Shown one piece after another: positions 56,209-64,000 of a stretch of 64,000 nucleotides of DNA. The position numbers and the translations under genes were made by a program. Numbering within the stretch: position 1 is the stretch's first letter; every line of letters starts with the position of its first letter. Under the pieces are notes generated by a model that worked only from the letters and a program-made list of their open reading frames with translations, ran no database searches and was not told where the DNA came from. The stretch comes from Clavaria fumosa (Eukaryota > Basidiomycota > Agaricomycetes > Agaricales > Clavariaceae), in assembly GCA_951802425.1 (NCBI GenBank), contig OX637795.1, positions 3,452,501 to 3,516,500 of the forward strand, written 5' to 3'.

Positions 56209-58022
56209 TCAAAACACCCCATAATTCGCAAAAAAGCCAAGGTGAGCGATGACAACGGCGAGTAGTAGTAGTGACGGCACGCGCACGCAGCCCATAATGC
56301 CCATCGAAGTGCCGCTCGCTGGCGAAGAGGTTGCAGTGGCCCCAGGGTTAGCTGTGGTCTGCACAAATGCGGTATTCAGGGGAGTTGTTGATGAGGACGT
56401 GGACGATGGCGGGGGAGAAGCTGAAGGAGGTGGTGGAGCAGGCGGAGCAGGCGGAGGAGAAGCGCCTGAAAAAAGCGCCTGTCAGCGAGGCGTGCAGACG
56501 GACAGCCCTTCACTTACTGCCCGGGTGGCATAGGCCGTCGCTACCGCAAGATTCGGTTGCAAAGCAGCAGCCCGATCCTGATAGAAAAAGAACAAGGGAT
56601 GCTTAGCGTGACCTGCATGAGAACGACAGTCCGGAAAGCACGCCCTCACCACATGGGATGTCATTGGCCGTGCATGGAATGTTGCATTGTCTATTTGGGA
56701 GACAGGTTGAACCAGTTGGACAACAAAATGCGCCGTTTGGGCAGGGGGAGTATGTGGGGCTGCGAGGAGCCCAATATCAACAGAGGTGCAAAGGATGGAT
56801 GGAATGTGAAGATGACGTACTCTTGACAACCGGAGGATGGAGGTGCGGGTGCAGGAGGAGGCGGAGGAGGCGGAGGAGGCGGAGGAGGCGGAGGAGGCGG
56901 AGGAGGAGGAGGGGGGGGAGGAGGGCCTGAAAAAAGCGCCTGTCAGAGAGGTGTGCAGACCGACAGCCCTTCACTTACTGCCCGGGTGGCATAGGCCGTC
57001 GCTGCCGCAAGTTTCGGTTGCAAAGCAGCAGCCCGATCCTGATAGGAAAGAACAAGGGATGCTTAGCGTGACCTGCTTAGAACGACAGTCCGGAAAGCAC
57101 GCCCTCACCACATTTGATGTCATTGGCCGTGCATGGAATGTTGCATTTTCTATTTGGGAGACAGGTTGAACCAGTTGGACAGCAGAATGCGCCGTTTGGG
57201 CAGGGAGAGTATTTGGGGCTGCGAGGAGCCCAATATCAACAGAGGTGCAAAGGATGGATGGAATGTGAAGATGACGTACTCTTCACAACCGGAGGGTGGG
57301 GGTGCGGGTGCAGGAGGAGGAGGAGGAGAATTGCCTGGGAGAAGCGCCTGTCAGCGAGGCGTGCAGACCGACAGCCCTTCACTTACTGCCCGGGTGGCAT
57401 AGGCCGTCGCTGCCGCAAGTTTCGGTTGGAAAGCAGCAGCCCGATCCTGATAGGAAAGAGCAAGGGATGCTTAGCGTGACCTGCTTAGAACGACAGTCCG
57501 GAAAGCACGCCCTCACCACATGGGATGTCAGTGGCCGTGCATGGAATGTTGCATTTTCTATTTGGGAGACAGGTTGAACCAGTTGGACAGCAAAATGCGC
57601 CGTTTGGGCAGGGAGAGTATGTGGGGCTGCGAGGAGCCCAATATCAACAGAGGCGCAAAGGATAGATGGAATGTGAGAATGACGCACTCTTCACAACTGG
57701 AGGTCTGACGCTTGTTGAGGGAAGAGCCGAAGAGAGAGCCTTGTCCTAAATGGAGCGAGGAGGCCTGACGCTTGTTGAAGGAAGAGCCGAAGAGAGATCC
57801 CTGTCCTAAATGGAGCGAGGAGGCCTGACGCTTGTTGAGGGAAGAGCCGAAGAGAGAGCCCTGTCCTAAATGGAGCGAGGAGGCCTGGCGCTTGTTGAGG
57901 GAAGAGCCGAAGAGAGAGCCCTGTCCTAAATGGAGCGAGGAGAAGCCACTGGCTGCGTATACGTTCGCGTTCAGAATGGGTGATGCGAGGAGAATGGCAA
58001 AGAACAGAAAGGCGGCAACCAT
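56209..58022 (-). CDS. KCG-9: Kex2-repeat precursor with three Cys modules
   Basis: ATG at 58022; stop at 56209. Signal peptide MVAAFLFFAILLASPILNAN, then four 20-residue units ending NKR, then SSCEE. Three Cys modules follow in frame, each split by the usual introns: about 57650-57400, 57240-56990 and 56775-56520. Each has CCPTGSTCLPNR plus a GCC...TETCGSDGLC-type second half and is followed by a short Pro/Ala linker (PPPPPAPAPPPSGCEE) that leads into the next module. The acceptor in front of modules uses CTCGCAG and adds Pro-Lys before YSPC. After the third module comes a short stalk and the tail GCVRVPSLLLLAVVIAHLGF. Mature products should be Kex2-released peptides and a surface protein with three cysteine domains (inference). 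Confidence 0.78.
56460..57700. repeat. Intragenic triplication of the KCG-9 Cys-module block
   Basis: Three direct repeats of about 420 bases share CTGTCAGCGAGGCGTGCAGA, CCCTCACCACAT and AGGAGCCCAATATCAACAG. Differences are few. Each unit spans the two Cys exons, both introns and a linker, so duplication adds a domain without breaking the frame. Confidence 0.88.
57704..57944 (-). repeat. 60-bp coding tandem repeat: Kex2-bounded peptide units
   Basis: Four units at exactly 60 bases encode QASSLHLGQGSLFGSSLNKR (one unit has Phe for Leu; the first lacks the QA start). Each ends in Lys-Arg. Between units only five or so bases differ. Confidence 0.92.
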
Positions 58023-59092
58023 CTTGCTAGGGTTCGAAGTGAGAGCTGCGACGGTGAAGTGCTGCGTGAACAGACCCTGCACTTATAGTGAGGTACTTTC
58101 AGCGGTACCACATACGGATTACTATTTTGGGTGGGCTTGGCGCTCATCAAGTGATCACCTGCACGAGGGAGGATCATATTTCGTAAGAGGTTGCCGTAAA
58201 AAGCGGAAATATGACGGCCCAGACCGGAAATTTTCACTGGCCGAATGAAAACCCTCTGACAAAATGGAACGACCCCCAAGCCCGACCAACTAGATTGATT
58301 AATTTCATGATGCTTGCAAGGCGTTAAGACTTTATCATACCAGAACTCAAATGGGTGGGGCTTCTAGCGAGGGAAACCTGTGAAAGTTACAAACATTGAA
58401 CATTTGGGAGGTACATTTGGACACCATCGACATACCTGTGACACGCCACACGCCTAGACTCATAAAGCGCTGCCGAACTAGGACGGCGCAGTGATGCCCG
58501 TATTGCTCGCAGAAATGCCTAAAGGCGTAAGTGCAGGTGCCAGGAACACGGTGATGCGCGGAGCAGCTTGCAGCGGGAGGGTGGAAGAGGTCGATGCCCA
58601 CGGCTTCTGAGATTGTTGACGTAGGCACAGATGCATGTGAAGGAGGAGGTTCGGGTTCACGTACAGGAGTCGTTTAGGCAGAGGCCCGCACAAGTGCACA
58701 CGCGCATGTAGACGAGACTCACAGGTAGATAGAAACATGGGGAGCTTGAGAGGAGATAACACCGAGATGCCTGAGTAACAGATCCTAATGGGGCAAACGT
58801 AGAAGGGGATTATTGTTTTGGGTGCCCAGCGCACCCACGGTTAAGGCTTGGCACTCATCAGTGATCATCTGTACGAGGGAGGATTATATTTCGACCACAA
58901 GGTAACAAGTTGCGGGCCGTGAAAAGGAAATATGAGGGCCCGGACTAGAGATCTTCACTAGCCGAATGAAAACCTTCCAGCCAGATGGAACGACCCCCAA
59001 GCCCGACCAACTAGATTGAGTAGTCTCATGACTATGAAGGTCCAAACTGGACAAAATTGTTTAGGGCTCCTTTTTTTGGCCATAATTTTTAT
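58023..59092. other. KCG-9 upstream region with an orphan family promoter
   Basis: The conserved GATTACT(G/A)TTTTGGGTG block occurs at about 58117 (before KCG-9) and again at about 58808 with no intact gene behind it. Between the two, sequence resembles the other spacers. A deleted tenth member is possible. Confidence 0.55.
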
Positions 59093-59395
59093 CACCTGAT
59101 ACTCCCACACTTCGCCTCTAGTTAGAAGGTGTGACCAGGTGTCGTCACACCTTCTAACTGGAGGCGTCCAGCCATTTCGTCTTACCCGTCGATAAAGGGT
59201 CGTTAATTATGTTTGGACTTAGCTGTTGGTGTGTTGGCAACCACACCTGATACTCCCACACTTCGCCTCTAGTTAGAAGGTGTGACCAGGTGTCGTCACA
59301 CCTTCTAACTGGAGGCGTCCAGCCATTTCGTCTTACCCGTCGATAAAGGGTCGTTAATTATGTTTGGACTTAGCCGTCGGTGTGTCGGCAACCAG
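59093..59395. repeat. 151-bp direct repeat with long hairpin, two copies
   Basis: Copies start at 59093 and 59244. Each contains a 23-base arm CGCCTCTAGTTAGAAGGTGT continuing GAC (59113-59135 and 59264-59286), an 8-base loop CAGGTGTC, and the inverted arm with a single mismatch. Both copies are nearly identical. It could be a duplicated MITE or an LTR end. Confidence 0.85.
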
Positions 59396-59479
59396 CCCGT
59401 CGTTACCCTGGCCCACACACTTTCTCACGGTTGAACAACATCAGCGCATCAACACATCGAACACTGCTGACACTCTCTA

Positions 59480-59825
59480 CGACCACATCTACATTCAAAT
59501 CCTCTACGTCTACGTGTTCTCTACATCTACGTTCCCGTTCTCTTCATCTACATCTACGTGTGTTCTCCGTTCTCTCTACGTCTACGTCTACATCTACGTC
59601 TACGTTCTACGTTCACATTCTCTACATCTACGTTTGCGTACGTGCGTTCTCCGTTCTCTCTACATCTATGTCTACGTGTGTTCCCTGTTCTCTACGTCTA
59701 TGTGCGTTCCCCGTTCTCTCTACGTCTACGTCTACGTCTACATTCTACAATCACATTCTCTACGTCTACGTTTGCGTTCAATCTACATACATCTACGTCT
59801 ACGTTCACATTCCCTACTTCTACAC
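59480..59825. repeat. TCTACG/TCTACATC-rich microsatellite
   Basis: Irregular runs of TCTACGTC, TCTACATC and CACATTCTC extend over 340 bases up to the start codon of the next gene, so this is its 5' untranslated region or promoter. Long frames through it are artefacts of the low complexity. Confidence 0.75.
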
Positions 59826-60785
59826 ATGGGCAAAGACAAGAAACGTGGTCTTTCAAGTGGCTCAAAAATACGCTATGGGGCAAAATATGGTGGCAGAATG
59901 CGAGTGGAGACTGTCCGTGTGAACAACAGCTTACAACGTGTCGCTCAGGCTGCACAGGCGCGTGCCCAGCTGATCGCTGGTAGGCTAGTCTGCATCCTTG
60001 ACAATGCGTTATCTTACAATCTCTAGCACTTTCATATGAGAATCGAGAGGCCATTTTCGGAAGTGATTCGCAGGCGGAAGGGATTCATGCAGCTGGGAAC
60101 AATGATTGGGAGGACATTGACTTTGGCGTGCCACCTCCAGGCGAAGAAGGTGCATATATGAGCCATGCTGGAGGTTACGATGAAGCCTACCATGTAGTCA
60201 TGGAGCGCCTCAATGGTTCACGGTCAATGTGCTTTCTTTAACTCTTTACCTTCAACTGACCCATGAGCAGACAGCGTTCGGATCACCGAACATGGGTTGA
60301 TCGGATACAGGTGCAGAATCGTGCGTGGCAGGATCAGATGGAACTGTTGACCGATGCCTATCTTTTGTGGAGGCACGAAGGCGACCCCCCCGTACCCCCA
60401 GATGCTGGAAATACCTGGTCAATATTTACCATCGACTTCTTTGGTAAGTGCCATCTCTTTTGAGATTGTCCTAGGGCATGACAGTCTCTATGCAGAACAT
60501 CGTTATATGAGATTTGCACACATGGAATGTGCCCGAACAACAAACGAAACCCTGATACGGTCGGGATATCTTGGTTGCTCGCCAGACTTGGTGACTACTG
60601 CTGTTTCTATCCGCGTTCTCGAAGCGTATCATCAACTTCACCGCGTCTGCCCCCGACTGAGTGCACAGGCCTTTATCAAAGCTTTGTGTCATTTACATAT
60701 GTTAGGTAATCAAACTGTCTTGCCTTTTACGGATGATTACGCAAGACGCGACACAGCATTACAGCTCAGTCAATCTTACGACTGA
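59826..60785 (+). pseudogene. KDZ-transposon-associated gene, N-terminal fragment
   Basis: ATG at 59826 (MGKDKKRGLSSGSKIRYGAK). Exons 59826-59979, 60027-60226, 60276-60444 and about 60476 onward are supported by GT..AG sites and frame. Conserved pieces include RTWVDRIQVQNRAWQDQMEL ... AYLLWRHEGDPP, ETLIRSGYLGCSPDLVT, AVSIRVLEAYHQLHRVCPRL and AQAFIKALCHLH. These match the region upstream of the catalytic part of basidiomycete KDZ transposases. It stops at SQSYD followed by TGA at 60784, where the transposase domain should continue. The break coincides with a duplicated 21-base segment and the start of the Copia element. Confidence 0.65.
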
Positions 60786-60915
60786 GCTGTGAGTACCTAT
60801 AGTTTTTCATTCGTTTTGCATACGTTGCTGATCACATAAAGTAGAATAAGTCTATTCTAGGTGATCAATAGAAACACAGTCAATCTTACAACTGAGCTAA
60901 TAAGTCTATTCTAGA
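60768..60915. repeat. Interleaved direct repeats at the KDZ/Copia junction
   Basis: AGTCAATCTTACGACTGAGC at 60768-60787 recurs at 60878 with one mismatch. AATAAGTCTATTCTAG occurs at about 60845 and 60900. The 89-base intervening piece contains TAGAATAAGTCTATTCTA, a palindrome. This may include a short LTR or mark the insertion site of the Copia element. Confidence 0.6.
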
Positions 60916-60934
60916 TTTTATAACTCTATAGATT

Positions 60935-63900
60935 ATGAGACCCGGTGCGCAAACCGATATGTCCGCCTCGAACTCCTCGAACAGTGCTATTGCTGTACCT
61001 CGACTCCGCGATGATGGAGCAAACTGGCCAGACTATCAGTCAAAAGCCAGGACAGCTATGGGCGCAAGGGGATTAATACAACACGTGGATGGCACTGCGA
61101 GAAAACCAGTTCCTTACCCAGAGTTAAATGGAATCCCGATGAAAAAACCGGGAGTTGAGGCTACTGATGATGAGTTGGAAGAAAAAGAAAAGAGACTCGA
61201 TGAGTACGAGCAAAAGGAATACGGTGCGCAGCATGTAATGCTCACCACCGTTTCCCCCCGCCTCGCTACTCTCATCAAGTCAAAGTCTGCGAGTCAAATG
61301 TGGACCGCAATCCGTAATGACGCTACAAGAAAGAGTCAGCTACACAAAGTAGATACTCGACGCAGGCTACAGTCAATGCTATGCGACGAGAGCGGAGATA
61401 TCAAGGCGCATCTCAACGCCATGACAAAACTCCGTGAGGAGCTAGAAGGGATAGGCGCATCAGTCCTGGACGAAGACTTCGGGACAATGATACTTACCTC
61501 GCTCCCGCCTAGCTACCGCTCTTTGCTCCACACCATAACTCACGCCGCCAGCCTCTCTGGTACAGAGATTAACCCAAACGACTTAATGAGGATCATACTC
61601 GAGGAAGCCCGCCAGCGCGAGCTATCCGAAACTGCATCCAAGTCAGGTGACGCTGCTCTAAATGCAACCAAAGGAAGAGGCCGAAAAGGCAAAGGAAATG
61701 CGGACTCACCAAAAAATCCTTGTGCAACGTGCAAGCGCACCAACCACAAAACTGAGGACTGCTTCTCTAAAGGAGGAGCTAAGGAGGGTCAGGCACCCTG
61801 GCAAAAGAAGTCCGACAAAGCTAATACTGTAGCTACGTCGACCTCGAAACAAAACAACGACGACGATTACCTCGCGTTTACCTGTCTTGAGGACAACCCT
61901 AGTGCCTTGACCACTGCTGCTCACGCAAAACACTCACACGAAGTGATCCTGGACAGCGGTGCTACTGCGCACTTCTGCCCAGATAGGTCAATGTTCACTA
62001 CATACGCACCGACATCCCACAAGTCAGTTACCGCAGCTGATGGCCGGATACTGAGCTCGATCGGACGTGGTGATATCCTGCTTGAAGTTCCAAATGGAAC
62101 CGGAGTTAGTAAATTCAAGTTAAAGAATGTGGCCCACGCACCAAGCATGGCCTTCACACTCATATCCATTGGAAAACTTGATGACACAGGATGCAAGGCC
62201 GAGTTTACAGATAATTTCTGTCTCATTAGGGACCCAGCAGGCAAGGTCGTGGCCCGAATCCCAAAGACAAATGGCCTATATCGCATAACGGCCCCGTCGG
62301 TCATCCCTGACACAGCCCATGTAGCCATAAAAGCTCAAAGACTCACCTTCTACGAAGCGCATCGAGTTTTTGGCCATCTAAACTATGCCGCAGTCAAACA
62401 TGCGATCTCTACTGAGAAAGTAAGTGGAATCGAGATTGAGGATTTGGACAACGCGCCTTTCTGCGACGTTTGTGCACAAGCCAAGCCGCATCGTCTCCCA
62501 TTCCCTGAAAAAGCATCAAACCGAGCCGAGAAATTTGGCGAGCGCATTCATACTGACGTCTGGGGACCAACAGCTATGCAGTCGATCGGAGGCAACCGAT
62601 ACACAGTCGATTTCGTAGACGACGCGACCAGGTGGACAGAAATAGTCCCTATACAAAAGAAATCTCAAGCTTTCACTGCATACAAAAGGCTGGAAGCACA
62701 GATAAAGACCCACAATGATACGAAGATAAAATATCTTCGGTCGGACCGCGGAGGAGAATTCAATGGGGATGAATTCTCTGACCACCTAGCCGCAATGGGC
62801 ACAAAACGCGAACTCACCACGCATGACACTCATGAGCAAGTTGGTGTTGTAGAAAGATGGAATAGAACGAAAGCTGAGTTAGCCCGCGCAATGCTTATTG
62901 ACTCGAAACTCCCAAAGCATCTTTGGGCCGCGGCTATGAGTCACGCAGCGTGGATAAAGAATCGTTCGCCTACCCGAGCACTCAATGGCAAGACGCCATT
63001 CCAAGAACGGTACGGACAGGTCCCCGACCTCTCGAAGGCAGTCCCCTTCGGCACACGTGCCTGGGTGAAGATCGCGGATGCCGGCAAACTTAACACCCAT
63101 GCACGCTTCGGCTATTTTGTTGGTTTTAACATGACAAGTATAGGCTACAATATATATTTCCCTGATAAGAAACAGGTTAGAGTCGAGCGCGAAGTCGCAT
63201 TCAATCGAGATGACGAACCCAACCCTGTGGTTTGGACAGCTGAGACACTGGCTGACGGGGAGAGTCTAAAATCCAGTCAGCGTCCTCGTCCAACTCATGC
63301 CGACAACCCGGACGACCCACCTGAAGCCGACGAGCCAACTTATTCCACTCCTACCGAACCTGGCCATCCCCAAGACCCCGAGCTCGAAGACCTAAGCCCC
63401 CATGACGATCACAAGCGCCCACACCAACCACGTCCAGAACCCGGTTATTATAGGTCCCTTGCAGGTCAAAAACCTCGAAAAGAGAATGTCAACATCGCAG
63501 TTACCACCCCATCCAACGACGATAATGACTTACCCATGTTCGCGCTATACGCAGGCTCCATCGGCAGCGAGCCTCGCACCCTCGCACAAGCCCTTGCCAG
63601 CCCCGATGCACAGCAATGGAAGGATGCCTACCAGATCGAACTCGACCAACTGACGAAGCTCCGCACCTGGGACATCGTCGAGCGCCCCTGCGACAAACCA
63701 GTCATCCCCTGTGGGTATGTATTCAAGGTGAAACTTGGACCCACCGGCGAGATCTTAAAGTATAAAGCCCGTGTCGTCGCTGGTGGCCACAGGCAGAAAA
63801 AGGGAGTAAATTACGATGAAACCTTCGCAGCCGCGGCGAAAATTGCGTCCATTCGTGTCCTCCTTGCCCTGGCAGCTCAGCGCGACTGGGAGATAGACCA

Positions 63901-64000
63901 GATTGATGTGGTGAGCGCTTACCTCAACGCAGACCTTGAGGACGAGGTTTATATGGAAGCGCCCGCTGGTGTGCTGAGGGAAGGGGAATCTGGGAAAGTC
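60935..64000 (+). CDS. Ty1/Copia retrotransposon Gag-Pol (runs off window)
   Basis: From ATG 60935 the frame is open for 1022 codons to the last base. In order: Gag with zinc knuckle CATCKRTNHKTEDC (61717-61760); aspartic protease VILDSGATAHFCPD; integrase zinc binding HRVFGHLNYAAVKH ... CDVCAQAK, then the catalytic D in HTDVWGP, a second in YLRSDRGGEF and the E in VGVVERWNR; a Pro/Asp-rich linker; reverse transcriptase start with WKDAYQIELDQL, YKARVVAGGHRQKKGVNYDE and DVVSAYLNADLEDEVYM. The protease-integrase-RT order defines Copia. RT catalytic centre, RNase H and the 3' LTR lie beyond the window. No stop or frameshift is seen, so it may be an intact, recent copy. A 5' LTR was not identified with confidence. 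Confidence 0.92.
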   Translation, partial: MRPGAQTDMSASNSSNSAIAVPRLRDDGANWPDYQSKARTAMGARGLIQHVDGTARKPVPYPELNGIPMKKPGVEATDDELEEKEKRLDEYEQKEYGAQHVMLTTVSPRLATLIKSKSASQMWTAIRNDATRKSQLHKVDTRRRLQSMLCDESGDIKAHLNAMTKLREELEGIGASVLDEDFGTMILTSLPPSYRSLLHTITHAASLSGTEINPNDLMRIILEEARQRELSETASKSGDAALNATKGRGRKGKGNADSPKNPCATCKRTNHKTEDCFSKGGAKEGQAPWQKKSDKANTVATSTSKQNNDDDYLAFTCLEDNPSALTTAAHAKHSHEVILDSGATAHFCPDRSMFTTYAPTSHKSVTAADGRILSSIGRGDILLEVPNGTGVSKFKLKNVAHAPSMAFTLISIGKLDDTGCKAEFTDNFCLIRDPAGKVVARIPKTNGLYRITAPSVIPDTAHVAIKAQRLTFYEAHRVFGHLNYAAVKHAISTEKVSGIEIEDLDNAPFCDVCAQAKPHRLPFPEKASNRAEKFGERIHTDVWGPTAMQSIGGNRYTVDFVDDATRWTEIVPIQKKSQAFTAYKRLEAQIKTHNDTKIKYLRSDRGGEFNGDEFSDHLAAMGTKRELTTHDTHEQVGVVERWNRTKAELARAMLIDSKLPKHLWAAAMSHAAWIKNRSPTRALNGKTPFQERYGQVPDLSKAVPFGTRAWVKIADAGKLNTHARFGYFVGFNMTSIGYNIYFPDKKQVRVEREVAFNRDDEPNPVVWTAETLADGESLKSSQRPRPTHADNPDDPPEADEPTYSTPTEPGHPQDPELEDLSPHDDHKRPHQPRPEPGYYRSLAGQKPRKENVNIAVTTPSNDDNDLPMFALYAGSIGSEPRTLAQALASPDAQQWKDAYQIELDQLTKLRTWDIVERPCDKPVIPCGYVFKVKLGPTGEILKYKARVVAGGHRQKKGVNYDETFAAAAKIASIRVLLALAAQRDWEIDQIDVVSAYLNADLEDEVYMEAPAGVLREGESGKV

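Noticed and set aside
59364..60026. Long plus-strand frames through the TCTACG region
   Set aside because: They arise from low-complexity DNA without stops; the gene starts at 59826 in another context.

Overview
This window is nuclear DNA of a filamentous fungus, most likely an agaricomycete (basidiomycete). Its genes are split by many 45-80 base introns with GT..AG ends. It carries families typical of mushroom-forming fungi: NACHT-WD40 NLRs, FunK1-type kinases, a Tnp2-like CACTA transposase, a KDZ-associated transposon gene and a Ty1/Copia element. No rRNA, tRNA or CRISPR array was recognised.

Layout. 1-3.4 kb is repeat-rich and nearly gene-free: a minisatellite, a fold-back element, a 61-bp tandem repeat and a frameshifted ABC-F ATPase fragment. 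3.4-9.6 kb looks like a CACTA-type DNA transposon with inverted ends, a Tnp2-like transposase and a second, decayed cargo gene carrying a small MITE. 9.9-12.3 kb is an intact-looking, intron-rich bestrophin-like anion channel gene. 12.5-24.1 kb holds two tandem copies of an NLR gene (predicted MLKL-like/HeLo-like N-terminus, NACHT, WD40). They differ in WD40 repeat number, 3 against 15. A stray bestrophin fragment between them marks the edge of the duplication. 25.6-30.0 kb holds two divergent single-copy genes, an F-box protein and a C2H2 zinc-finger protein, sharing a 114-base promoter gap.

31.6-38.5 kb contains a 3.1-kb tandem duplication carrying half of a FunK1 kinase gene plus a small secreted-protein gene. 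That secreted gene begins the most striking part of the window: nine related genes on the minus strand from 34.5 to 58.0 kb, one of them decayed and one with a lost splice acceptor. I call them KCG-1 to KCG-9. Each encodes a signal peptide, a Lys-Arg (Kex2-type) cleavage site, a 12-cysteine module with a CCPTG motif, a proline-rich stalk of very variable length and a hydrophobic tail that looks like a GPI-anchor signal. KCG-1 and KCG-2 sit in near-identical duplicated DNA, yet a 21-codon stretch of the Cys module differs at eight codons, all of them amino-acid-changing. KCG-9 has four 20-residue Kex2-bounded repeats and three in-frame Cys modules. The repeats would release peptides.

The right end is transposon debris: a duplicated 151-bp hairpin unit, a TCTACG-rich microsatellite, the 5' part of a KDZ-associated gene, and a Copia gag-pol gene that runs off the window.

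How it fits together (inference): NLRs with changing WD40 arrays sense variable ligands, and the KCG array presents rapidly diversifying cell-surface molecules. Both resemble systems shaped by recognition of other individuals, microbes or hosts, and both expanded here by tandem duplication among transposons.
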